From Parasediminibacterium sp051861445 (lineage in GTDB: Bacteria; Bacteroidota; Bacteroidia; Chitinophagales; Chitinophagaceae), in assembly GCA_051861445.1 (NCBI GenBank), contig JBHYCS010000005.1, positions 1 through 64,000 of the forward strand: a DNA stretch of 64,000 bases, read 5' to 3'. A program made the position numbers and the translations under genes. Of the stretch, positions 55,036 to 63,081 are shown piece after piece; position 1 is the first letter of the stretch, and each line of letters starts with the position of its first letter. Below the pieces are notes generated by a model. It ran no database searches, was not told where the DNA came from, and saw only the letters and a program-made list of their open reading frames with translations.

Positions 55036-55059
55036 CATCAAGAATGAGAATTTATAAAA

Positions 55060-55758
55060 CTATTCAGCTGATTCGTTTTTGCGAATGGTATTTATTTCTT
55101 CTATAAAATCTTGAATTTGTATTGCATTTTGCAAGTGAAAATCACCAATTCTTGTTCTACATAAACTACTCATATACGCACCAACTCCAAGAGCTGCACC
55201 AAAATCGTTGGCTAGGCTTCTAATATATGTGCCTGTAGAACAAACAACTCTAAATGAAACAATGGGCAATTGAATATCTGTAATTTCAAAAGCTGCAATA
55301 TGTACAGGTCTTGGATCTACTTTTACTTCAATGCCTTGTCTTGCAGATAAGTACAATCGTTGTCCATCTTTTTTAATGGCAGAATGTTGTGGAGGCATTT
55401 GTAAAATATCGCCTACAAATGTTGCTGCTGCTTGATGTATTTCTTCAAGAGTAAGATGTGAACAATCTTTAAAATTTTCTGGTTCAGTTTCTAAATCAAA
55501 ACTTGGTGTAGTGCTTCCTAAAGTAAATGTTCCTGTATATTCTTTTTCCATGCCCATATAGGCATTAATTTGTTTGGTAAACTTTCCTGTACAAACAATT
55601 AATAATCCAGTAGCTAAGGGGTCTAATGTACCTGCATGACCTACTTTTTTTACTTTAATTAAGTATCGTACTTTTTTTACAATATCAAAACTTGTCCAAT
55701 TAATAGGTTTGTTGAACAATAAAACTTTTCCTTCTGCAAATGAGGCTATAGGCTGCAT
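55060..55758 (-). CDS. truB: tRNA pseudouridine(55) synthase TruB
   Basis: Converts U55 of the tRNA T-loop to pseudouridine. The 232-residue protein has the catalytic Asp at D46 in VGHAGTLDPLATG, the N-terminal NKPINWTSFDIV, and the STGTYIRSLANDFG segment; all are family hallmarks. It lacks the C-terminal PUA domain of longer bacterial TruB, which is normal in Bacteroidota. A -7 element (55764-55771) ends 5 nt before the ATG, so the transcript may be leaderless. Confidence 0.95.
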   Translation of the reverse strand: MQPIASFAEGKVLLFNKPINWTSFDIVKKVRYLIKVKKVGHAGTLDPLATGLLIVCTGKFTKQINAYMGMEKEYTGTFTLGSTTPSFDLETEPENFKDCSHLTLEEIHQAAATFVGDILQMPPQHSAIKKDGQRLYLSARQGIEVKVDPRPVHIAAFEITDIQLPIVSFRVVCSTGTYIRSLANDFGAALGVGAYMSSLCRTRIGDFHLQNAIQIQDFIEEINTIRKNESAE

Positions 55759-55763
55759 AAACG

Positions 55764-55771
55764 CAAATATA
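55764..55771 (-). promoter_or_regulatory. -7 element (TATATTTG) abutting the truB start
   Basis: Exact consensus on the minus strand, 5 nt before the ATG. A possible TTG lies 15 nt further upstream. Confidence 0.5.
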
Positions 55772-55818
55772 TTGTGGAAATATTGCCAATAAAATGAAAG
55801 GATGTTTTATCTAAATAA

Positions 55819-57333
55819 TTATCTTAAAAAAAGTTCCAATTCTACTCGTCTGTTTTCTGCACGTCCTATACTTGTTGCGTTTGAATCTTTGGGTTTCGTT
55901 TCTCCATAACCAATAGCCTCAATTCTATTGGCTGCAACACCTTTACTGGTTAAATATTTCTTTGCAGTTTCTACTCTTCTTTGTGATAGTTTTAAATTTT
56001 TATTTTCATCGCCAACGTTGTCAGTGTGGCCAGTCATTCTTAAGCTATAATCAGGATATTCTTTCATTATTTCTACCACTTCATTCAGTAAAAAATAAGA
56101 AGAAGCTACCAATTGATGGCTATTGGTTTCAAAATTGATGCCCCTCATTGCAAAATTGAGTCGCTTTTTGGTTTCTTCCTTAATAACGGGACAACCACTA
56201 TTGTTGTAATCGCCAAAAGTAGTAGGGCATTTATCCTCTGAATCTTTTACACCATCACCATCTGAATCTTTGTTGTTTACAATTACAGGACAACCATTTA
56301 CATCTACAGCAGTTCCTACAGGTGTGTTTGGACATTTATCTGATGCATCTATTATTCCATCATTATCACTATCTGCATTTGTATTGGTAGAAGATGCAGA
56401 AGTGGGTGCAGTATTTTGAGCTAGAGTAACAGGGCAGCCAAAATAATCTACCCTTGTTCCTTTCACTGTTCTTGGGCAATTGTCTCTACTATCAGGTACA
56501 CCATCATTATCAGAATCTGTTTCTGCAACCATTTGATTATTGACTTTTGTTTGAACTGGACAGCCAAAATAATCGACTCTTACACCTTTTGGCGTATTTG
56601 GACAAGCATCATCTTTATCTTTTACACTATCTCCATCGGTATCATTATTATTATTGTTATTGATGGGCTTTGCTGTGGTTGTTTTTGATGTTTTATTTTT
56701 GAAGTTAAATACCAAGCCAACATTATGCTGTAAAAAAATATCATTATAACTATTTCTTACTTCACCATCCCATGCATCGTTAATAGGCATATGAAAAATA
56801 CTACTTACATCAATGCCAAAAATGGGGGTAAATTGAAAACGAACACCATAACCAGCAGAAAGCGTAGAGAAGTTTTGTTGAATAATATTGTCATTTGAAA
56901 AAGAAGGATTGTTGATGTATTTTCTCGATTCTATGTTTGTAAAACCCAAACCACCAATTAAAAAGGGAGCAAAAAATGATTTTTCTTTCAACAAATAATC
57001 GTTGTTTAGTTTGTATTTTAGTTGAACTTGTAAACCCAGTAAGTTAGCATCTACACCTTTCGTTCTATTTGCATTTTGATAAATAATACCACTAAAGCCT
57101 ACATATTCGACTAAATTAAATGATTTGCTCAGGTATTGCTGCAGTGAAAATCCTGCTCCAACTCTGTTGAACTTAAATTGATAAAAATCGGGTCTATTTC
57201 CGCTAATATCACCCATAAATTCGTTTACATTTAAATGAAAACCAATTGCTCCAGATTGTTGTCCACACACTTTAATTGTACAAACTAACAATATTGTTGC
57301 AGTGAATATTCTACGAAAAGCGGATAAAAACAT
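55819..57333 (-). CDS. OmpA family protein with thrombospondin type 3 repeats
   Basis: 504-residue outer-membrane protein. A signal peptide (about 1-24) leads into a beta-barrel-like N-terminal domain (about 25-215). A short Asn-run follows, then four calcium-binding thrombospondin type 3 repeats (about 231-383) of the DSDNDGVPDSRDNCP pattern. The C-terminal OmpA domain (about 395-504) has the peptidoglycan-binding motif TGHTDNVGDENKNLKLSQRR and IGYGETKPK. It probably links the outer membrane to the cell wall. It is divergent from the sigma factor at 57521. Confidence 0.92.
   Translation of the reverse strand: MFLSAFRRIFTATILLVCTIKVCGQQSGAIGFHLNVNEFMGDISGNRPDFYQFKFNRVGAGFSLQQYLSKSFNLVEYVGFSGIIYQNANRTKGVDANLLGLQVQLKYKLNNDYLLKEKSFFAPFLIGGLGFTNIESRKYINNPSFSNDNIIQQNFSTLSAGYGVRFQFTPIFGIDVSSIFHMPINDAWDGEVRNSYNDIFLQHNVGLVFNFKNKTSKTTTAKPINNNNNNDTDGDSVKDKDDACPNTPKGVRVDYFGCPVQTKVNNQMVAETDSDNDGVPDSRDNCPRTVKGTRVDYFGCPVTLAQNTAPTSASSTNTNADSDNDGIIDASDKCPNTPVGTAVDVNGCPVIVNNKDSDGDGVKDSEDKCPTTFGDYNNSGCPVIKEETKKRLNFAMRGINFETNSHQLVASSYFLLNEVVEIMKEYPDYSLRMTGHTDNVGDENKNLKLSQRRVETAKKYLTSKGVAANRIEAIGYGETKPKDSNATSIGRAENRRVELELFLR
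56185..56643 (-). repeat. Four thrombospondin type 3 repeats inside the OmpA-family gene
   Basis: Four in-frame imperfect repeats coding for about 30 residues each, spaced by short linkers (residues 231-260, 273-302, 321-350, 356-383). Each carries D-x-D-x-D-G acidic loops and a C-P pair. The first two share VDYFGCPV. Confidence 0.9.
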
Positions 57334-57520
57334 ATACTATTATTGGTTAATTTACTTATGCATAGGCATTTATCGTACAATTATAAGTAACATAATAACG
57401 AAATAACCTATCAAATATTTTGATGATAGACTATCATTGTAATTATACATTCATCAAAAACAAAAAAATGATACTACATGCAATGAAATGAATTGTTTGT
57501 TAGTCAATTAGAATATTAGA

Positions 57521-58087
57521 ATGACAAATACGCTGCAGATTATAAAAGATTGCCTTAAAAACAAGCGAAGTGCACAACATGATTTATACAACATGTATGC
57601 ACCTAGCATGTTGGGCGTTTGCTATAGATACACCAAAAGTGTAGAAGATGCAGAAGATGTGTTGCAAGAAGGATTTATAAAAGTGTTTAAAAGTTTGCAT
57701 CAATACAGAATGGATGGTGATATTGCTGCTTGGATACGACGAATAATGGTAAATACAGCCATTACCTATTTAAACAAACACAATCGATACAAAAAAGACA
57801 TGCAGTTGGAAGATATAGCTGTGCATCCTATAACTGAAGAAACACCCATTCATTACATAGAAACAAAAGATTTGATAGAGTTGATTAGGCAGTTGCCAAC
57901 AGGTTATCAAACAATTTTTAACCTTATTGCCGTTGAAGGATTTAACCATATGGAAGTTTCTACTTTATTGAACATAAATGTAAATACCGTTCGTAGCCAA
58001 TATAGCAGAGCAAGGGCATTACTCATAAAACATATTGAACAAATGGATCAACAGTTAGAAAAAAAAATGTATGAAAGAAGAATTTGA
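57521..58087 (+). CDS. ECF-type RNA polymerase sigma factor
   Basis: 188-residue sigma-70 family factor. Region 2 (YTKSVEDAEDVLQEGFIKVFKS, about 37-58) and region 4 (LPTGYQTIFNLIAVEGFNHMEVSTLL, then NTVRSQYSRARALL, about 125-168) are complete, with no region 3. It probably recruits polymerase to promoters of an envelope response. It overlaps the next gene by 17 bp, which suggests that the two proteins are made in fixed ratio. The neighbour has an N-terminal anti-sigma-like part. The trigger is unknown. Confidence 0.93.
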   Translation: MTNTLQIIKDCLKNKRSAQHDLYNMYAPSMLGVCYRYTKSVEDAEDVLQEGFIKVFKSLHQYRMDGDIAAWIRRIMVNTAITYLNKHNRYKKDMQLEDIAVHPITEETPIHYIETKDLIELIRQLPTGYQTIFNLIAVEGFNHMEVSTLLNINVNTVRSQYSRARALLIKHIEQMDQQLEKKMYERRI

Positions 58088-59447
58088 AAAACATATAGAA
58101 CAGCAGCTAAAGCATTTTCAGATGCAGCCTTCATCGATGGTTTGGACTGAAATTGAAAAAGCATTGCATCCTGAAAAGAAGAGAAGAGTACTACCTTTTT
58201 GGTGGCTTATGCTTGGTATTTTTTTAATTGTTGGCTGTTGTTTTTGGTTTGTAAATTTTATAACAACTAAGCCTATAACTGTTGCACAAAAACAAGCTAT
58301 TGCAAAATCACAACAAACAAATAATTTAGTTTCATCCACAATTTCTATTCAAAAAAATAACAATGAATTAGTTAAAAAAGTAGCTGTTACTTCAACTAGA
58401 AAAAAATCTAAGCAACAAAAAATAAGTACATTAAACGAAAATGATAGAGACAATATTTTTTTGGGTTCAAATGCTATAAATAATCTTGTAACAAATAAAC
58501 AATCATTAAAAGAGTTGACTGTAAAAACAAATAATGCAGCAAAAAATATCGACTCAATTCTAAGTATTCAAAACAACAAAAATGGTATTCATTTTACTGA
58601 TAGTTTATCATTTACAAATACCAATCAATCGGATATAGTTACCAAGGATGAAGCAATTGAAACAAAAGATTCTACTTTGGCAATTGTAAAATCTACCAAT
58701 CAACCTGATACTATAAAATTACCATCGGTAAAAAAGGCAACATTTAAAAAATGGTATTGGAATTTTTCAGCCGGTTGGCTTAATATCAACAATGGTTTTT
58801 TAATATCGACTCAAAAGTCTGAACAAGTTTTTGCTTCAAACTCAGGAAGCTTAGGAAGCGTTGGTACATCTGGCAATTTACCTAGTAATACAGCAACAAT
58901 TCAGCCATCAAAAGGATTACAGTTATCTTTTGGAGTCTTGCAACAAACGCATTTAAACAAACATTGGGCTTACACAATTGGCGTTCAATATTCTTTCTAT
59001 CATTCCAAACAAACCTTAAGTGAAGACACGGCACTAGGACAAAGCAGTAGATTGGTTGCTGCAAATAATTTTGGAAGGCAAAAAAAGGTTTCAAACTATG
59101 CTCATTTACTGCAAGTACCTGTAGGATTGGAGTATACATTTTCTCCAAACAAAAAACATCCAATTTCTATTGCTGCCAACACTATTTTTTCAATAGCATT
59201 TAGTAAAAATTGGTTGATTACAAGCGATAATTACCAATATTTTTATAAAAATGCTAGTTTAGAGCAAACGTATTTTGTAAGTGCAAGTGCTGGTGTTTTT
59301 TATGGATTAAACCCATCAAGTAAGTTGGGTTTTGTTGTGCAACAATCATTTACCCCTATACATCAGCAAGTGCAACCAAAACTTTATTTCTCACATTTTT
59401 CATTACAGTACAATCGTTCCTTTTCCTTCAATAAAAAAAGAAAATAA
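58071..59447 (+). CDS. Anti-sigma-like membrane protein fused to a beta-barrel-like domain
   Basis: 458-residue protein. Residues 1-42 are a charged segment with VWTEIEKALHPEKKRR, the place and type of the N-terminal part in Bacteroidota membrane anti-sigma factors. Residues 43-63 form a membrane helix. About 160 residues of low-complexity, Asn/Lys/Thr-rich sequence follow. From about 226 there is a barrel-like domain with alternating aromatic strands (WYWNFSAGWLNINNG, YTIGVQYSFYHS, LEYTFSPN, SLQYNRSFSF). It overlaps the sigma factor. I infer that the N-terminus binds sigma in the cytosol and that the linker crosses the periplasm. Whether the C-terminal part inserts in the outer membrane is unknown. 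Confidence 0.65.
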   Translation: MKEEFEKHIEQQLKHFQMQPSSMVWTEIEKALHPEKKRRVLPFWWLMLGIFLIVGCCFWFVNFITTKPITVAQKQAIAKSQQTNNLVSSTISIQKNNNELVKKVAVTSTRKKSKQQKISTLNENDRDNIFLGSNAINNLVTNKQSLKELTVKTNNAAKNIDSILSIQNNKNGIHFTDSLSFTNTNQSDIVTKDEAIETKDSTLAIVKSTNQPDTIKLPSVKKATFKKWYWNFSAGWLNINNGFLISTQKSEQVFASNSGSLGSVGTSGNLPSNTATIQPSKGLQLSFGVLQQTHLNKHWAYTIGVQYSFYHSKQTLSEDTALGQSSRLVAANNFGRQKKVSNYAHLLQVPVGLEYTFSPNKKHPISIAANTIFSIAFSKNWLITSDNYQYFYKNASLEQTYFVSASAGVFYGLNPSSKLGFVVQQSFTPIHQQVQPKLYFSHFSLQYNRSFSFNKKRK

Positions 59448-59448
59448 C

Positions 59449-60702
59449 ATGAAAAAATTGGTTAATCAATTACTGTTGTGTGCAATTTTTGTGTTCACAG
59501 CAATTGTATTTCAAGGCTGTATTAAAGATACAGTAACGGAGCAGTATACTTTTTACAGACCTGTTTATGCTACTAAAACCGATGTTTTTGCTAATATAAA
59601 AAGTAGTGCACCAACTGCCATTCAATCGGTGGGAAAATTATTTATAAAAGATGGATTTGTTTATGTGAATGATGTAAATAAAGGTGTTCATGTAATTGAT
59701 TACAGAAATCCTACTTCACCTAAAAAAGTATCTTTTATTCATGTGCCAGGAAATGTAGATATGGCAGTAAGAGATAACATTTTATATGTTGATTGTTATA
59801 CTTCTTTAGTGGCAATTGACATTACAAACCCATTATCGGTTGTAAACAAAAAGGTAATTAATGGCGTATTTCCACACAGAGTTTACCGAGACTTTTTTCC
59901 AGATACGAGTTTAATTATTACCAATTGGGTAAGGGTAGATACCATTATTTCTAAAGATGCCATTCAAAGTTTAAAGAGAGAAAATTGGGGTGTTTTATTT
60001 GCAAGTTCTGCATCACCAATTGCTGCATCAAAGTCAATGAATGGAATTGGAGGTTCGATGGCAAGATTTGCTTTGTTGCAAGATAGAATGTATACGGTAA
60101 GTAATAGCGATATTAAAGTTTTTAACACTACTGTTGCTGAAAACCCGAATTATGTAAAATCTGTTGAAACTAGTGTTTTTGATGTTGAAACAATTTTTCC
60201 TTTTGGCAATCATTTGTTTTTAGGAAGCAATACAGGTATGCATATTTTTAATGTAAATAATGTTGATAACCCTGTAAAAACAGGCTCGTTTACACATGCT
60301 AGGGTTTGTGATCCTGTAATTGCAGATGATAAATTTGCTTATGTAACACTTAGAAGCGGCAACTTTTGTGGAGGATTTACTAACCAATTAGATGTGGTAA
60401 ATATTGCCAATCTATCGAACCCTACATTAATTAAAAGTTATTCGTTAACCAATCCACATGGCTTATCAAAAGATGGTAACTTATTAATGATTTGTGATGG
60501 AAGTGCAGGATTAAAAGTATTTGATGCTGCTAATGTGCAAAATATTAAGTTGTTAACTACTGTTACTGGCATGAATACGTTCGATGTAATTGCTATCAAC
60601 GGTTATGCATTTGTGGTTGCAAAAGAAGGGTTGTTTTGTATCGATTATTCACAACCAAATAGTGCAAAAATAATTAGTCAACTTAGCTTAAATGTTCAGT
60701 AA
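59449..60702 (+). CDS. LVIVD-repeat lipoprotein
   Basis: 417-residue exported lipoprotein. The signal peptide ends in a lipobox-like VFQGC. The mature part is a beta-propeller of LVIVD-type repeats: GKLFIKDGFVYVNDVNKGVHVID, NPTSPKKVSFIHVPG, DNILYVDCYTSLVAID, GNHLFLGSNTGMHIF and SKDGNLLMICDGSAGLKVFD. It likely faces the outside or the periplasm and binds a partner. The ATG at 59449 follows the previous stop by 1 bp; a longer in-frame ORF from 59332 would run over the upstream gene and lack a signal peptide. Its TAA shares one base with the next ATG. Confidence 0.87.
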   Translation: MKKLVNQLLLCAIFVFTAIVFQGCIKDTVTEQYTFYRPVYATKTDVFANIKSSAPTAIQSVGKLFIKDGFVYVNDVNKGVHVIDYRNPTSPKKVSFIHVPGNVDMAVRDNILYVDCYTSLVAIDITNPLSVVNKKVINGVFPHRVYRDFFPDTSLIITNWVRVDTIISKDAIQSLKRENWGVLFASSASPIAASKSMNGIGGSMARFALLQDRMYTVSNSDIKVFNTTVAENPNYVKSVETSVFDVETIFPFGNHLFLGSNTGMHIFNVNNVDNPVKTGSFTHARVCDPVIADDKFAYVTLRSGNFCGGFTNQLDVVNIANLSNPTLIKSYSLTNPHGLSKDGNLLMICDGSAGLKVFDAANVQNIKLLTTVTGMNTFDVIAINGYAFVVAKEGLFCIDYSQPNSAKIISQLSLNVQ

Positions 60703-61295
60703 TGAAATCCTTATTCATTCTATTTTTCTTGTTGGTTCAAAGTTGTTTTTCTCTTGTTCTTGCACAAACAAAACAGAAAATGAAATGGATTGTACAGCCA
60801 CAAGTACAAGTTATAAATGGCAACGAAAATGTTTCAGGTGCAGTTTCATTATCTACAGGTTTTTTGCAAAACAATCATCAATTAACAATGGGCTTAGGAA
60901 TTGATTATTATTTTTTTAGAACAGTTCCTATTCAAACTACATACCAATACTATTTGGGTAAAAAAGAAAATAAACCGTTTGTATATGCCAGTTTGGGATA
61001 TTCTATTGCTTGGGCTACACAAGAACAGAAATATACAGATGCACGTTGGGGGTGGTGGAATTCTGAAACAACAACTGCTGTTTACAACAACGGTTATGTA
61101 TATGCATTCGGCTTAGGATACAGTTTGAAAATGAACCGCCAACATCACTTAAATTTTAATATTGGCTACGATGTAAAAACAATACATGAATTGTATGATG
61201 AACAAGTGTTTAATGGTACAAATACCATTCAATTACCAAGAAAAAAAGAGTATATACTTAGAAGATTGGCAATTGGATTAAGCTATCAGTTTTAG
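60702..61295 (+). CDS. Outer-membrane-type beta-barrel protein of unknown function
   Basis: 197-residue exported protein with a signal peptide (about 1-21, ending VLAQT). The mature part consists of amphipathic strands (TMGLGIDYYFFRT, VYASLGYSIAWA, YVYAFGLGYSLKM, HLNFNIGYDV) and ends in a hydrophobic-aromatic SYQF, as typical of small outer-membrane barrels. It is coupled by TAATG to the LVIVD lipoprotein gene, so the two are likely partners. The cluster with the sigma factor ends here. Confidence 0.78.
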   Translation: MKSLFILFFLLVQSCFSLVLAQTKQKMKWIVQPQVQVINGNENVSGAVSLSTGFLQNNHQLTMGLGIDYYFFRTVPIQTTYQYYLGKKENKPFVYASLGYSIAWATQEQKYTDARWGWWNSETTTAVYNNGYVYAFGLGYSLKMNRQHHLNFNIGYDVKTIHELYDEQVFNGTNTIQLPRKKEYILRRLAIGLSYQF

Positions 61296-61335
61296 GGTTA
61301 TTAGGTTGATTATTTGTAAAATAGGGGTGGTGGTG

Positions 61336-63081
61336 TTAATTAGAAGGCTTTGATTCGTTTAAAAGAATTGAAAATGTGCTGCCTACACCAAGTTCACTTT
61401 TTAAAGTAATTCTTCCTCCTTGTGCTTGAATAAACTCTTTTGAAATAGATAACCCCAATCCAGTACCACTGTTTTGATTGCCAGGAATTCGAAAATAGCG
61501 ATCGAATATTTTTTCTTGATAAATGGGTGCAATACCTTGTCCACTATCTTTTACAGCAATTGAAACACAATCTTCAATTGAGTTTATTGAAATGAAAATA
61601 GAAGAATCTTCGAAAGAATTTTTAATTGCATTTGATAAAAGATTGGTTAAAACCCAAGTGGTTTTATCGCTATCTGCAAGCATTGTCAACGCTTCATCGC
61701 TCTTGTTTACAATCACTTGAATATGCTTTTGTTCTGCTTGTGTTTTTGTGGCATCTATGGCATTTTGTACAATGGTTAGTGGGTTACAAGATGCAATAGA
61801 AAGTTGAATGTTTCCACTTTCTAACTGTGTAATATTTAAAAGTTCTGTAGTAATTTTTAACAGCCTTTCTGCATCGTCTTTAATACTTTCTACAAGACTT
61901 GTTTGCTCTTGATTAAGCAGCCCAATTTGTTTGTTTTCAAGCAATTGTGTACTCAGTTTAATGGCCGAAATAGGCGTTTTGAATTCATGAGATACTGTGG
62001 CTATAAAATTTGTTTTTGCAAAGTCTAATTCTTTGTATTGCGTAATGTTTTGAAGCAAAATAACTTTTCCAATTTCAATTTCTGCTTGTTCACCAGTTGG
62101 AATAATTTTAATCGGAATAATTTCCTTTTCGAAATAACTTTCTTTATTATCCGCAAAAATTTTTATAGGCTCTACTTTAGCATTTTTACTTACAGTATTG
62201 TTGTTGAATAATTCTTGGGTTAAACTTTTAATCAAGTCGTTTTTAGAAGCAATTTCTTCAACTGATTTTCCAATGATATATTCAGCTTTTAAGCCAGTAA
62301 TTTGTAAAGCCATATTGTTCATAAACAATATTTTTTGATATTGATCCAATCCAATAACAGGGTCGTTCATATTGTTGATGAGTGTTTCAATTCGCTTTTT
62401 TTCAATCAATAATTTTTCAATATTTCCAGCTTTATATTCTTCTAATTTTTCGGCCATTGTATTAAATGCAGCAGCTAAATCGCCAAATTCATTTTGTTTT
62501 TTAAAATGTACTCTTTGAGCATAGTTTTCGGCAGCAATTTCTTTAATGCTTTGGGTAAGTTGTTGAATAGGATTGGCAATATTTCCTGGTAAATTAAAAA
62601 GCATGGTTAATGCAATAATAAAGCAAACTGTGCCAACAATAGTAATCCAGAAAAGTGAGTTAGAGGCGGTTTGTTCGGCAATTTTTCCTTTACGTTCAAT
62701 AGCAAGCATATTTAATAACACAATGTCTGACATTGTTTTTCTCACTTGCTTTTTTAAAACATCGTTATTTGGATTTTTTTGTAGTTGAAAAAAAAGCTGA
62801 GCAAGATTGTTAGTAAGTTCTTTTTCACCTATTTCAGTAATGTTGTTTTGTTGTAAGAGAAGATTATTGGTAAATAATTGTTTAGCATCGGCATGAATAA
62901 CATCATTATCTATAGCTAGTTGCATTTTTCTTAAATAGTCTAGAGAATTGAAGTTGGCAACTAAAATGTTTTTCGTTTCACGATTTAAACGATTAATATA
63001 CGCAACGCTAATAGTGGTAAGTAGTAGAATCATTACGAATAATAATCCTATACCCATTGATAGTTTTCCTTTTATTTTCAT
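61336..63081 (-). CDS. Sensor histidine kinase (HAMP-PAS-HisKA-HATPase)
   Basis: 581-residue membrane kinase. A membrane helix at about 9-29 and another at about 143-163 bracket a periplasmic sensor of about 110 residues. A HAMP linker (about 164-218), a PAS domain (about 228-340), the phospho-acceptor H365 in ATVSHEFKTP, the N box around N480-N484, and ATP-lid motifs DSGQG (512-516) and GTGLG (539-543) follow. It is coupled to the KdpD fragment (TAATG overlap), so it probably works as that sensor's kinase half. No response regulator is in the window. Confidence 0.93.
   Translation of the reverse strand: MKIKGKLSMGIGLLFVMILLLTTISVAYINRLNRETKNILVANFNSLDYLRKMQLAIDNDVIHADAKQLFTNNLLLQQNNITEIGEKELTNNLAQLFFQLQKNPNNDVLKKQVRKTMSDIVLLNMLAIERKGKIAEQTASNSLFWITIVGTVCFIIALTMLFNLPGNIANPIQQLTQSIKEIAAENYAQRVHFKKQNEFGDLAAAFNTMAEKLEEYKAGNIEKLLIEKKRIETLINNMNDPVIGLDQYQKILFMNNMALQITGLKAEYIIGKSVEEIASKNDLIKSLTQELFNNNTVSKNAKVEPIKIFADNKESYFEKEIIPIKIIPTGEQAEIEIGKVILLQNITQYKELDFAKTNFIATVSHEFKTPISAIKLSTQLLENKQIGLLNQEQTSLVESIKDDAERLLKITTELLNITQLESGNIQLSIASCNPLTIVQNAIDATKTQAEQKHIQVIVNKSDEALTMLADSDKTTWVLTNLLSNAIKNSFEDSSIFISINSIEDCVSIAVKDSGQGIAPIYQEKIFDRYFRIPGNQNSGTGLGLSISKEFIQAQGGRITLKSELGVGSTFSILLNESKPSN

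Noticed and set aside
56185..56643. CRISPR-like array from regular repeats
   Set aside because: The repeats are in-frame thrombospondin type 3 protein repeats with diverged sequence; no spacers and no cas genes.
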